Translations under genes and position numbers: made by a program
In this document: in pieces, positions 1 through 8,452 of the stretch
Layout: each line of letters begins with the position of its first letter
How positions within the stretch are numbered: position 1 is the first letter of the stretch
Notes under the pieces: model-generated
Database searches by the model: none
The model's input: the letters and a program-made list of their open reading frames with translations, nothing else
Told to the model about the DNA's origin: nothing
Source: CAVONB01 sp963697205
Lineage (GTDB): Bacteria > Pseudomonadota > Alphaproteobacteria > Rhizobiales > Hyphomicrobiaceae
Assembly: GCA_963697205.1 (NCBI GenBank)
Contig: CAVONB010000017.1
Location: forward strand, 41,355 to 105,354
Length of the DNA: 64,000 nt
Direction: 5' to 3'

Positions 1-55
1 CCGTCAGCGGGGTGGCGGGGCTATTGCCGGGGGCCACGCCTGGAGGGAGACAATC

Positions 56-865
56 ATGACATTTCACGCCTGGGGTCCCAACGAGCGGCGGGTGGTGTGG
101 CTTTCATCGGTCACGTTGCGACAGGCGCCCGGCTGTTGGGACTATGCTCTGCGCGAGGCTGACGCCATCGAGGCGCACTGGCAGCGGCGCAAGGCTACGC
201 ATCCGCGCATGTTCAATGGCGTCGTTCAGCTGCTCGCCGGGGCGCGTCTGGTGGACGGGCATCTGGAGGGCCGGCTCGTCACCACCGACTTCAAGAGCTT
301 TCTCCATTGGAAGGATCATGGTTATCCCGACGACAGCGTGCGCGATGCGTTCGGTTCGGCGCTGCTCGTCTCCGGCGATGACCGTGTGCTGCTCGGGCGG
401 CAGGGAGCTGGACAGCTCAACTCCGGTCTCGCCTACCTGCCGGGGGGGTTCATCGATGCCCGCGACGTGGCGGCCGACGGCTCCGTCGCGATCGCAGACA
501 GCACGGCGCGGGAGCTGTTTGAGGAAACGGGACTCGGTGCGGGCGACGTCGTGTGTCTACCGGGTGCGGTTCTGACGCTGTGCGGCGCGATGGCCTCGAT
601 CGCGATCGTTTTCCGATCGGAGCTCGATAGTGGGCGACTGGCCACGCGAATTCGTAGCCATATCCAGGCCGATCCCGATCCGGAACTGGAGGACGTGTTG
701 ATGGTCGGGCGTGGCGCGGATCTCGACGGCGTCGCGCTCGCCGATTATGCCGAAGTGCTGATGGGGGCGCTTTTTCCCGGTCGTGGGCAGGGGGTGACGC
801 TCGCGCTGGGCGGCGCGACGGCAGACGGTCTGGTGACGCCGCGCTTGGAACGGCGGCACGAATGA
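56..865 (+). CDS. NUDIX hydrolase-domain protein
   Basis: Likely hydrolyses a nucleoside-diphosphate-linked (X) substrate; the exact substrate cannot be told. The 269-residue protein has a Nudix box from about residue 128 (GGFIDARDV) to about 158, with the core AxELFEETG carrying the metal-binding glutamates. The spacing between the first glycines and the REL part is longer than in the minimal Nudix signature because of an inserted loop. The first 100 residues are not a recognised domain. A strong ribosome site (GGAGGGAG) lies just before the ATG. A PhzF-like gene follows 28 bases later on the same strand and may be co-transcribed. Family call is firm; function is unknown. Confidence 0.8.
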   Translation: MTFHAWGPNERRVVWLSSVTLRQAPGCWDYALREADAIEAHWQRRKATHPRMFNGVVQLLAGARLVDGHLEGRLVTTDFKSFLHWKDHGYPDDSVRDAFGSALLVSGDDRVLLGRQGAGQLNSGLAYLPGGFIDARDVAADGSVAIADSTARELFEETGLGAGDVVCLPGAVLTLCGAMASIAIVFRSELDSGRLATRIRSHIQADPDPELEDVLMVGRGADLDGVALADYAEVLMGALFPGRGQGVTLALGGATADGLVTPRLERRHE

Positions 866-893
866 GCCAGAGTGCGCCAACGCTAGCCACAGG

Positions 894-1811
894 ATGACGA
901 TGCAGCTCCCCTTCCGCACGCTGGACGTGTTCACCGATACCCGCTTCGGCGGCAATCCTCTGGCGGTCGTGCTCGACGCCGACGGGTTGGATGCAACGCG
1001 CATGCAAGCCATCGCGCGCGAGTTCAACCTGTCGGAGACGGTGTTCGTTCTGAAGCCGAACAATCCCGCGCACACCGCGCGGTTGCGCATCTTCACACCG
1101 GCTGCGGAGTTGCCGTTCGCGGGCCATCCGACGGTGGGGGCGGCCACGGTTCTCGCCCAGCTCAGGGGGGCGGCGGAATCGGGCATGGAGCAATCTATCG
1201 TGGTGCTCGAGCAATCGATCGGCAGTGTCCGCGTCGGCGTGCGCCTGCGCGCGGGGCTGCCGCCGTTTGCCGAGTTCGATGCGCCGAAGCTGCCGGAAGA
1301 GACCGGCCGCATCGCTTCGCACGAACGCGTGGCGGCCGCGCTCGGTCTGATCCCGAGCGAGATCGGCTTTGAGAACCATCGGCCCGCGCGCTTTGCCGCC
1401 GGCAACAGCTTCGCGTTCGTGCCCGTCGCCACGCTGGAGGCGATCGCGAATGCGCGGCCCAACCTGGCGCACTGGTCGGCGGCGTTCGGCGGGCAGGGGC
1501 TTGTCGGCGCGTTCCTCTACACGCGCCAGTGCGTGCATACGACATCTGCCGTCCACGCGCGCATGTTCGCACCCGACAGCGGCATTGCGGAGGATCCGGC
1601 GACGGGCTCGGCGGCGATCGGGCTCGCCGGCGCCATCCAGGCGTTCGACGGGCTGCCGGACGGCGTGCACAAGCGTGCGGTGGAACAGGGCTACGAGATG
1701 CAGCGGCCAAGCCTCATCCAGCTGACGCTCGACGTGGCGAAGGGCAAGCTGCGCGCGGTGCGCATCGGCGGCACGTGCGTGGAAGTCAGCGAAGGGCGGA
1801 TCGAAATCTAG
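894..1811 (+). CDS. PhzF family isomerase/epimerase
   Basis: A 305-residue PhzF-family protein, a fold shared with diaminopimelate epimerase. PhzF itself isomerises a phenazine precursor, but most family members have no known substrate and no phenazine genes are nearby. Visible signatures are the N-terminal RFGGNPLAVV, the general acid/base glutamate in LSETVFV (E48), the FAGHPTVGAA loop and the C-terminal EDPATGSAA motif that forms the second half of the active site. Length is usual for the family. The ATG at 894 is followed by a second ATG two codons on; either could start. It probably belongs to the same transcript as the Nudix gene. Confidence 0.88.
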   Translation: MTMQLPFRTLDVFTDTRFGGNPLAVVLDADGLDATRMQAIAREFNLSETVFVLKPNNPAHTARLRIFTPAAELPFAGHPTVGAATVLAQLRGAAESGMEQSIVVLEQSIGSVRVGVRLRAGLPPFAEFDAPKLPEETGRIASHERVAAALGLIPSEIGFENHRPARFAAGNSFAFVPVATLEAIANARPNLAHWSAAFGGQGLVGAFLYTRQCVHTTSAVHARMFAPDSGIAEDPATGSAAIGLAGAIQAFDGLPDGVHKRAVEQGYEMQRPSLIQLTLDVAKGKLRAVRIGGTCVEVSEGRIEI

Positions 1812-1838
1812 CGTCGCCGGCAGTGGGGCTATGCGGTT

Positions 1839-2483
1839 TCATTCGGTCTTGCGTGTGAACTCGATCTCGATGGCCACGTCGACGTCGTCGGAGACGAGCG
1901 GCAGCCCGCGGTCGAGGCCCCAGGCCGAGCGCTTGAGGCGCGACTTTGCGGAAAAGCCCGACACCCAGGTGCCCAGATAGGTCGGGTTGACCGGGGCGAG
2001 GGGATGCTCGCCGGTGAAGTTCCAGGTGACGTCGAGCACCACGGGCTGGGTGGCGCCGCGCACGGTGAGGTCGCCGATCACCTCGCCGGTGCGCGGGCCG
2101 GTCTGGCGCACGGCGGTGCTCTTGAAGGTGATGTAGGGGTAGCGCACGGCGTCGAAGAACTCCGGGCGACGCAGCAGATCGTCGAATTCGCGCGCGGCCG
2201 TCTGCACGCTGGCGGTGCGGATGCGGATCTCGACGCTGCCGCCGGCGGGGTCGGTGGGCGAGAAGTTGATCGACCCGTCGACGTCGGCGAAGCGGGCGGA
2301 CTGGCGGGAAAGGCCCATATTGTCCCAGGAAAAGCGGACTTCGCTGTAGCCCTTGGCGACGTGCCAGGTGTCGGCATGTGCGATCGCCGTGCCGGACGTC
2401 AGGCAAAAGACGGCCAGGGCCAGGGCAAGCAGCAGCTCCGGCCAGCGGTGCTGGCGCGCCGGTGTGCTCAGCAGTGGGGCCAT
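1839..2483 (-). CDS. YceI family periplasmic protein
   Basis: A 214-residue exported protein of the YceI family, whose members have a lipocalin-like barrel that binds isoprenoid-type lipids. A Sec signal peptide (LLLALALAVFCLTSG then AHA|DT) is followed by the family core with SEVRFSWDNMG near the N terminus, FDDLLRRPEFFDA in the middle and GDLTVRGATQPV later. An open frame extends further upstream, but the ATG at 2483 has a GGAGG site at correct spacing and puts the signal peptide at the N terminus, so this start was chosen. The gene is transcribed towards the PhzF gene, so the two are convergent. Confidence 0.88.
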   Translation of the reverse strand: MAPLLSTPARQHRWPELLLALALAVFCLTSGTAIAHADTWHVAKGYSEVRFSWDNMGLSRQSARFADVDGSINFSPTDPAGGSVEIRIRTASVQTAAREFDDLLRRPEFFDAVRYPYITFKSTAVRQTGPRTGEVIGDLTVRGATQPVVLDVTWNFTGEHPLAPVNPTYLGTWVSGFSAKSRLKRSAWGLDRGLPLVSDDVDVAIEIEFTRKTE

Positions 2484-2675
2484 GCGTCCTCCGATCCGCG
2501 GCTGGTCGATCCCGAAGGCGCCGCGGCGGGCACCACACCTACCGGTCAATGGGGACGAAGGGAAGGCGGGGCCGTCGCGACGGTGGGCGGCATTGCCAGA
2601 TGAGCCGGCGGGGCTGCGGGTTGCGGGCGCTGGCAGGGTAACGGCGACGTGGGGCGACGTGGTGTGGGGAGCGAG

Positions 2676-3431
2676 CTACAACCCGGCCGACATGCCGCCG
2701 TCGACGGCGAGCTCGGCACCGGTGACGAAGCTCGCGTCGTCGCTTGCCAGGAACAGGGCGGCGCGTGCGATTTCCTCGGCGCGTCCGAAGCGGCGCAGCG
2801 GGGTCTGGTCGACCAGCGCCTTGGCGATGGCGGGGTTGCGCAGCACGCGGCTGGTCAGCGCGGTCTCCACGAAGCCCGGGCTGATCGTATTCACCCGGAT
2901 GCCGAAGGGGGCGTATTCGACGGCGAGGGCCCGCGTCAGAGCCGCCACCGCACCCTTGGTGGCGGAATAGGCGGCGAGCTGGCGCAGGCCGCGGTGGCCC
3001 ATGATCGAGGCGATGTTGACGAGGGCTGCGTGCGGGGAAGCGCGCAACAAGTCGAATGAATCGCGCGCCACACGCACGACCGCGTCAAGGTTGACCTCGC
3101 GGATCTTGACCCAGTCCGCATCGCTCAGGTGGCGGAAGTCGGCGCGAACATTGAGGCCGGCATTGTTGACGACGATATCGGCGCGCTGGTGGGCGGCCTC
3201 AATGGCGCGGAACAGGGCGGAGACGTCCTGTCCGCGCGAGACGTCGACGGTCTGCGCCGTTGCCGTGCCGCCGCAAGCGCGGATGGCGCGGGCGGTATCC
3301 TCGGCGCCGTCCCCATCGATGTCGGCGATCCAGACGTGAGCGCCCTCGCCTGCGAACACCTCCGCGATGGCGCGCCCCAGTCCTGAGGCTGCGCCGGTGA
3401 CGACGGCGATGCGGTTGTCCAGTCGGCCCAT
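2676..3431 (-). CDS. SDR family NAD(P)-dependent oxidoreductase
   Basis: A classical short-chain dehydrogenase/reductase of 251 residues. It shows the Rossmann motif TGAASGLG near residue 12, the NNAG motif, the catalytic YSATK (Tyr-x-x-x-Lys) and the C-terminal VTGAELAVDGG typical of FabG-like enzymes. An aspartate after the second strand (WIADID) suggests NAD rather than NADP as cofactor. The substrate is not predictable. An AAGGTGG ribosome site precedes the ATG. No operon partner is obvious; the upstream gene is an outer membrane protein more than 150 bases away, beyond a terminator. Confidence 0.88.
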   Translation of the reverse strand: MGRLDNRIAVVTGAASGLGRAIAEVFAGEGAHVWIADIDGDGAEDTARAIRACGGTATAQTVDVSRGQDVSALFRAIEAAHQRADIVVNNAGLNVRADFRHLSDADWVKIREVNLDAVVRVARDSFDLLRASPHAALVNIASIMGHRGLRQLAAYSATKGAVAALTRALAVEYAPFGIRVNTISPGFVETALTSRVLRNPAIAKALVDQTPLRRFGRAEEIARAALFLASDDASFVTGAELAVDGGMSAGL

Positions 3432-3502
3432 GTTTCCACCTTTTGTTCCGTCCGGGAGGGATAGAGGGCTCGGTGGCCGGGTTCAACTGAGATGAGCAGA
3501 CA

Positions 3503-3536
3503 AAGTCAAAGGCGCCGGGGTGGGTCCCGGCGCCTT
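3503..3536 (-). terminator. Rho-independent terminator of the porin-like gene
   Basis: A perfect 11-bp stem (AAGGCGCCGGG paired with CCCGGCGCCTT, 3509-3519 and 3526-3536) with a 6-base loop lies about 50 bases after the stop of the leftward outer membrane protein gene. On the minus strand the stem is followed by a T-rich tract (TTTGACTTTG). It separates that gene from the SDR. Confidence 0.75.
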
Positions 3537-3587
3537 GGACGGTGGCGTTTTCCAGAGAGTGTCGTGTGGTCTGAGCCGCCCGTTGGG

Positions 3588-4289
3588 CTATTTCAGCGGC
3601 TCGTAACCGGCGTCGTAGAATTGGCCCCAGCGATGATCGTGGCCGACCTTGAACTTGAAGCCGACGCGGACGATGTCGGCGTCCGTGTCGAGATCGAAGC
3701 CAAGCCCGGCGCCGGGGAGATTGTTCCAGGTGTCGAACGTCGTGTGGATGTACTCTGCGAATGCGATGATGCCCCAGCGGGTGCCGAGGTCGTACTCCAG
3801 GCCGCCGCCGACGGCGTAGCCGGCCACCGCGTGCGAGGTGCTCAGCCGGTTCGTCGAGGTCGGCGTCGCCACGGTGCGCTTCAAGTCGAGGCCGGCCCAG
3901 GCGAAACCGGCCGTGCCGTAAACCATCAGTTCGGGCGTGACGAACAGGCCGAGGCGTCCGCGCAGCGTCGACAGCCATTGCAGGTGCAAGGGCCACATGC
4001 CGTTCAGGTCGCCGCTCATGTCGCCGATCGAGACGTCGGCCTCCGCGCCCAGCAGCAGGCGACGGTTGAAGACGTAATCGTAGCCGGCGGACATGCCGAA
4101 GGTGGCGCCGTCGAGATTGGCATCCCGGCGGCTGGGGTTCTTCGAGCGGGCATCCATCCAGGTGCCGCCGTCGAAGACGCCGAATTTCAATAGGCCCTGA
4201 CCGTCGTAATGCTGCGCAGATGCAGGCGCAACGAATGCCAGACACAGTAATGTAGCAGCAGCGAGCCGCGATAGGAGCGTAAGAACCAT
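3588..4289 (-). CDS. Outer membrane beta-barrel protein (Omp25/porin-like)
   Basis: A 233-residue predicted outer membrane barrel. A clear signal peptide (LLSRLAAATLLCLAFVAPASA|Q) is followed by alternating amphipathic strands with repeated glycine/aromatic patterns such as AGYDYVFNRRLLLGAEAD, AGFAWAGLDLKR and GGGLEYDLGTRWGI, as in the small Omp25/Omp31-type barrels common in Rhizobiales. It does not end in the usual terminal Phe; the last residues are EPLK. The ATG at 4289 with GAGAGGATC upstream was chosen over a longer open frame because it places the signal peptide first. A terminator follows the gene. Function may be envelope structure; no substrate can be inferred. Confidence 0.78.
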   Translation of the reverse strand: MVLTLLSRLAAATLLCLAFVAPASAQHYDGQGLLKFGVFDGGTWMDARSKNPSRRDANLDGATFGMSAGYDYVFNRRLLLGAEADVSIGDMSGDLNGMWPLHLQWLSTLRGRLGLFVTPELMVYGTAGFAWAGLDLKRTVATPTSTNRLSTSHAVAGYAVGGGLEYDLGTRWGIIAFAEYIHTTFDTWNNLPGAGLGFDLDTDADIVRVGFKFKVGHDHRWGQFYDAGYEPLK

Positions 4290-4513
4290 TGCGATCCTCT
4301 CAAACGAGTTCGCCGGCTCGTGCGCAGAAACTTCGAATCGAATCCGGTCTTGAGATTGATAGCATATTCGTCCGGGGCAGGAGCGCCGGTACACAGAATT
4401 GGTCGGGTCACTGCATCGTGGTGTGACGGATGCGACACAATGTTGGCGCGCGAATGGGTGCGGGCGCGCAGGCGACGGAGTTTTTCACAGTTGCCGATGC
4501 GGCTAATCCACAC

Positions 4514-5887
4514 TCATGTGGCTGGCGGCACCCACTTTTCGCGCAGGGTGACCAGTTCTTCGGCCGCGCTGGGGTGTAACGCCATCGTGGCGTCGAAGTC
4601 GGCCTTAGTCGCGCCCATGCGCATGGCGATGGCGGCCATCTGCACGATCTCGGCGGCGTCGGGGCCGAGAATGTGACAGCCGACGACCTTGCCGGTATCG
4701 CCGTCGACGATCAGTTTCATCAGCATCCTTTCGTCGCGTCCCGCGAGGATCGCCTTCATCGGCCTAAAGCGCGTCTTGTAGATATCGACCGTGCGGCAGC
4801 GCTCGCGGGCCGTGTGCTCGGGCATGCCGACGGTGCCGATCTCCGGTGTTGAAAAGACGGCTGTCGGGATCCAGGCGTGATCGACCGACCATGTCTTGTT
4901 GCCGAACTGGGTGTCGGCGAAGGCGTGACCTTCGCGAATGGCGACGGGGGTGAGGTTGAACCGGTCGCAGACGTCGCCAACGGCAAAGATGCTCTCGACG
5001 TTGGTGCGCTGGGCCTTGTCGACGACGACGTGGCCGTTCCAGCCGAGCGTGACGCCGGCCGCCTCTAGGCCGAGGCCAGCGACGTTGGGGCTGCGGCCGA
5101 TGGCGAACATGACGTGGTCGCTGGTGAGCGTCGCGCCGCCCTTGAGCGTGGTGACAAGTCCGGCAGCGGTTTTGTCGATCCGCGTGAAGACCTCGCCGGT
5201 GACGATCTTGACGCCGCGCTTTTGCATCTCCGTGGTGACGTCGTCGCGCAGGTCCTCGTCGAATCCGCGCAGCACCTTCTCGCCGCGATAGACGAGCGTG
5301 GTGTCGACGCCGAGGCCGTTGAACAGTCCGGCAAACTCCAGCGCGATGTAGCCGCCGCCCGCGATCACGATGCGCTGCGGTAGATCGGCGAGATGGAACG
5401 CCTCGTTGGAGGTGATCGCGTGCTCGATGCCGGGCAGCTTGTCGTCGACGTTGGGACGCGCGCCGGTGGCGACGAGGATCGTCTTTGCGGTGAGGGTGCG
5501 ACCGGTGTCGGCGAGGCGGATGGTATTGCGGTCGGCGAGCGTGGCGCGGGTATGGAAGAGTTCGACGCCGGCGCGCTCCAGGTTGCGGCGGTAGATCTCC
5601 TCGAGCCGGCCGATCTCCTTGTCCTTGTTGGCGATCATTCTGGCCCAATCGAAGCGCGTTTCCCCGACAGTCCAGCCGAAGCCTGCGGCGTCCTCGAACT
5701 CGTCGCGGAAGCGGCTGGCATAAACCAGCAGCTTCTTGGGCACGCATCCGCGGATGACGCACGTGCCGCCGAAGCGGAACTCCTCGGCGACGGCGACCTT
5801 GGCGCCGTGGGTGGCGGCGATGCGCGCGGCGCGGACGCCGCCGGAGCCGGCGCCGATGACGAAGAGGTCGTAGTCGTAGGTGCTCAT
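4514..5887 (-). CDS. gor: Glutathione-disulfide reductase
   Basis: FAD-dependent disulfide oxidoreductase of 457 residues that reduces glutathione disulfide with NADPH in the cytoplasm. The FAD-binding GAGSGGVRAAR lies at residue 12, the redox-active disulfide is in GGTCVIRGCVPKK, a second dinucleotide motif is GGGYIALEFAG, and the C terminus carries LHPSAAEE, with the catalytic His-Glu pair of this family. Length matches family norms. It is the last gene of a leftward cluster with rpiA and two DUF2059-type genes, separated from the preceding stop by only 7 bases, so it is probably in the same operon. This rpiA-DUF2059-gor order is familiar from Rhizobiales. Confidence 0.95.
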   Translation of the reverse strand: MSTYDYDLFVIGAGSGGVRAARIAATHGAKVAVAEEFRFGGTCVIRGCVPKKLLVYASRFRDEFEDAAGFGWTVGETRFDWARMIANKDKEIGRLEEIYRRNLERAGVELFHTRATLADRNTIRLADTGRTLTAKTILVATGARPNVDDKLPGIEHAITSNEAFHLADLPQRIVIAGGGYIALEFAGLFNGLGVDTTLVYRGEKVLRGFDEDLRDDVTTEMQKRGVKIVTGEVFTRIDKTAAGLVTTLKGGATLTSDHVMFAIGRSPNVAGLGLEAAGVTLGWNGHVVVDKAQRTNVESIFAVGDVCDRFNLTPVAIREGHAFADTQFGNKTWSVDHAWIPTAVFSTPEIGTVGMPEHTARERCRTVDIYKTRFRPMKAILAGRDERMLMKLIVDGDTGKVVGCHILGPDAAEIVQMAAIAMRMGATKADFDATMALHPSAAEELVTLREKWVPPAT

Positions 5888-5894
5888 GGCGGTC

Positions 5895-6308
5895 TCACGA
5901 TGCTCTGAAGCGGGCGTTGATCTGTTGGACGAGAGTCGTCTGGTAGACGCGTAGCGGTTCCTTGACGGCTGTGGCGAGCTGGGGAGACAGCGACTTGAAG
6001 CGCGCGGAATGCTGGAAGCGGGCGAAGTCGTGCAGTTCCTCCAACGTGAGGTGCGCGATGCAGAATGTGGTGAAGGCGTCGTGCAGTCCCTCCAGATAGG
6101 CGGTCACGGCGGGGCCGTCGGGGGCAGCGTAGGCGGCGAGGAAGCGGTCGAAGTCGTCGAGGCGCTCGGCCGGCAATTCCGAGCGCATCACCTCGCGCGC
6201 TGCACGGCTCATCTCGGCGACCGCCGCCAGCGCGTTGTCCTCGGCGCGTGTCGCTGCGAGGACGTGGGCTGCGGCGGTGCGGCGCGCGGCTTCCTCGGCA
6301 GCGCTCAC
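5895..6308 (-). CDS. DUF2059-like hypothetical protein
   Basis: A 137-residue protein starting at a GTG that overlaps the stop of the preceding DUF2059 gene (GTGA overlap), which argues for translational coupling. No signal peptide is visible. Its C-terminal half (TLEELHDFARFQHSARFKSL) resembles the helical core of DUF2059, which typically reads as acidic residues, then an F-Y or F-Q pair, then S-x-x-x-K. It may therefore be a diverged, cytoplasmic or truncated second copy. Function is unknown. Position between the DUF2059 gene and gor suggests co-expression with glutathione reductase. Confidence 0.65.
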   Translation of the reverse strand: MSAAEEAARRTAAAHVLAATRAEDNALAAVAEMSRAAREVMRSELPAERLDDFDRFLAAYAAPDGPAVTAYLEGLHDAFTTFCIAHLTLEELHDFARFQHSARFKSLSPQLATAVKEPLRVYQTTLVQQINARFRAS

Positions 6309-6823
6309 AACTCCACGCCCCGCTTCTTCAATTCTTTCTTCGCCTCCTCCTCGATCTCGCGGCCGAGCTTGAGCCCCCAGCGCTGGCCTATCACCATCGA
6401 GCGCTGTGTGATGCCTGGCAGGGCGGAGACGAGGCGCTGGCCGGCCGGCGTGCGATAGAAGTCGATGATCGCGCGCATGTCCTCCATGGAGAACGTCTCG
6501 GCATAAAGCGCGGCGACCTCGTCGATCATCTCGTTCTTGCGATCGGCAAAGCGGGTGGCGAGCTTGTCGATGACGTCGACGATTACAGCGCGCTTGTCGG
6601 GGGCGACGGCAGTGAGCGACTGGGCCATCTGGGCCAGCATCATCGGCATGATCGCGTCGATGACCTTGGCGGAGCCGGCGAGCTCCAGCAGCTCGCGGGC
6701 AACGACGAGCTTGCCGTCGCCGGCGGGTTTCTGGGCCCATGCGGCAGGTGCGAGGAGGATGCCGGCAGCGATGACAAGCACGGCGGCGACCGCAGTGCGC
6801 AGCGAACGCAAAGAGGATTTCAT
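6305..6823 (-). CDS. DUF2059 domain-containing exported protein
   Basis: A 172-residue exported protein. The signal peptide (LRTAVAAVLVIAAGILLAPAAWA|Q) is followed by an all-helical DUF2059 domain with FSMEDMRAIIDFYRTPAGQ, the characteristic family core. The C terminus is highly charged (EEEAKKELKKRG). The ATG at 6823 is preceded by GGGAGG. It sits 16 bases after rpiA and overlaps the next gene by four bases. The biochemical role of DUF2059 is not established. Confidence 0.88.
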   Translation of the reverse strand: MKSSLRSLRTAVAAVLVIAAGILLAPAAWAQKPAGDGKLVVARELLELAGSAKVIDAIMPMMLAQMAQSLTAVAPDKRAVIVDVIDKLATRFADRKNEMIDEVAALYAETFSMEDMRAIIDFYRTPAGQRLVSALPGITQRSMVIGQRWGLKLGREIEEEAKKELKKRGVEL

Positions 6824-6839
6824 GCCACCTCCCGGGGGG

Positions 6840-7541
6840 TCACGAGACGTCTCCAAGGACCGTCAAGCCATCGGCGCCGGCAACGACGGCCGCCGTAGCG
6901 ATGCCGATGAACAGACCATTCTCCACGACGCCAGGGATCGCCTTCAAGGCGGCGTCGAGGGCTTCGGGGTCCTCGATGCGGCCGAACGCGCAGTCGAAGA
7001 TGTAGTTGCCGCCGTCGGTGACGACGGGCTGGCCGTCGGCGCCGGTGCGCAGGACGATGCGTCCGCTGCAGCCGACCTCGGCGGACAACTCCGTGATCAG
7101 CTCCGCCGTCGAAGCCTGCCCGAAGCGGACGACCTCGACCGGCAACGGGAATGTGCCGAGCGTGGGCACGAGCTTGGTGCGGTCGGCGATGACCACCATG
7201 CGCTCGGAGGCGACGGCGACGATCTTTTCCCTGAGCAGTGCGCCGCCACCGCCCTTGATGAGGCGCAAGTCCTCGTCGAGTTCGTCGGCGCCGTCGACCG
7301 TCAGATGGAGGCGCGGGGTGTCGTCGAGGGTGGTGAGGGGGATGCCGAGGGTGCGTGCCTGGGTGTGGGTGCGCTCGGATGTCGGCACACACAGCACGTC
7401 GAGACCGTCGCGGACGCGGGCGCCGAGCAGCTCGACGAAATGGGCCGCCGTCGATCCGGTGCCCAGGCCGAGCCGCATGCCGGGCTGAACCATGTCCAAT
7501 GCCCGTTGGGCGGCTTGTCGCTTCCAGGTGTCCGGGCTCAT
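6840..7541 (-). CDS. rpiA: Ribose-5-phosphate isomerase A
   Basis: Interconverts ribose 5-phosphate and ribulose 5-phosphate in the pentose phosphate pathway. The 233-residue protein has the phosphate loop GLGTGSTAAHFV near residue 25, the DGADELD motif containing the catalytic aspartate region, and KGGGGALLREK, all diagnostic for RpiA. Length is standard. It is the first gene of the leftward rpiA-DUF2059-DUF2059-like-gor cluster, and the operon promoter should lie between 7541 and 7700. Confidence 0.95.
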   Translation of the reverse strand: MSPDTWKRQAAQRALDMVQPGMRLGLGTGSTAAHFVELLGARVRDGLDVLCVPTSERTHTQARTLGIPLTTLDDTPRLHLTVDGADELDEDLRLIKGGGGALLREKIVAVASERMVVIADRTKLVPTLGTFPLPVEVVRFGQASTAELITELSAEVGCSGRIVLRTGADGQPVVTDGGNYIFDCAFGRIEDPEALDAALKAIPGVVENGLFIGIATAAVVAGADGLTVLGDVS

Positions 7542-7849
7542 GTCCGTCTCGGCTGTTGTTCGGCCCCATTCCTAGGCCGAGATGCCGTTGGAGGGAAGCC
7601 GTTCGCCGCGCCATCGTCGGGTGGCTCGCGCGGCCCATGCTGGGCAGGCCGGCATGGCGGGGCTATTGTGGTGGCAGATGCTGAGGCGATGGCATCGATC
7701 AAGGGGGCGGCAACTGTTCAGGCCCGGTTCATGGCCGGGGCACTAGGGTGGCAGACATCGAAGAGGGGTTCCCTGAGGCGCCATGCGCTGGCGGGATCGC
7801 GTGGCCACAACGAGGGCCGCGCAGGCACGAGAGGAGCAAAGTCCACGCA

Positions 7850-8146
7850 ATGACCCGGTCTCGCACGTTGACGGCTCTGTCTGTGGCGCTTGGCGCTGCA
7901 AGCGTGGCTTTGGCCCTGGCGCCGACTGATGCCTCCGCACAGGCGAACTGCCAATGGTATGCGACGACTGCGCTTAAGCAGCAGCAGGAGAATGTCCGGC
8001 TGGCCTGCGGCTTCAAGGGCGATGCGTGGTCGAGCGATCTGAGGGAGCATACTCGCTGGTGCGCCAGTGTGTCGCCGGATGCCTGGCGCAATGCCGCCAA
8101 GGATCGCGACAAGCAGCTGGCCGATTGCGCCGCCAAGAAGCGCTGA
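7850..8146 (+). CDS. Small cysteine-containing exported protein
   Basis: A 98-residue protein with a typical signal peptide (LTALSVALGAASVALALAPTDASA|Q) and a mature part of about 65 residues containing four cysteines (in NCQWY, RLACGF, RWCAS and ADCAAKK), likely paired as disulfides in the periplasm. The mature part is rich in Trp, Asp and Lys. Similar small proteins are annotated as hypothetical in Rhizobiales. A GAGGAG site lies about 16-20 bases upstream of the ATG, a little farther than usual. No function is proposed. Confidence 0.7.
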   Translation: MTRSRTLTALSVALGAASVALALAPTDASAQANCQWYATTALKQQQENVRLACGFKGDAWSSDLREHTRWCASVSPDAWRNAAKDRDKQLADCAAKKR

Positions 8147-8452
8147 GTGGCGTTCACCTCTCCCTGACATGGATGCAATGGCGGCCGCCAGAGGCACTGG
8201 CGGCTTCCGGCTCGGCACTCTCCAAGAGTTCGGCCTAGAGACGGATTTCACGGACGGGGACCGGCGGACCACGCGCACGGTGCCGGTCGGCTGAGCCCGG
8301 CGATGGCCAGATTGGGTCTCGGGATCGGGTGTCTGGATTCGGTCTCGGGGTTCGGACTGGAATTCAGTCTGGCCGGACTTGTCGCGTGCGCCTGCCCTGG
8401 GGCACTGTTGCCCGCCGCCCGCGTCGCGGCCGGCCACGAGACGGGAGGGCCC
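8147..8452. other. Intergenic stretch without a supported gene
   Basis: About 300 bases between the small exported protein and cobB. It contains an imprecise direct repetition of GGTCTCGGG at about 8313-8360 but no convincing frame, RNA gene or terminator. The promoter of cobB is expected here, though no clear -35/-10 pair was seen. Confidence 0.5.

Noticed and set aside
450..1670. Long open frame on the minus strand overlapping the PhzF gene
   Set aside because: It is antisense to a convincing PhzF gene, its product is rich in Arg and Pro, has no recognised domain, and the frame has no ribosome site; typical of high-GC shadow frames.
3199..4245. 348-residue leftward frame overlapping the SDR and porin genes
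   Set aside because: Arg/His-rich composition and complete overlap with better genes in another frame of the same strand.
4764..5762. 332-residue frame inside gor
   Set aside because: Same-strand shadow of the glutathione reductase gene with abnormal composition.
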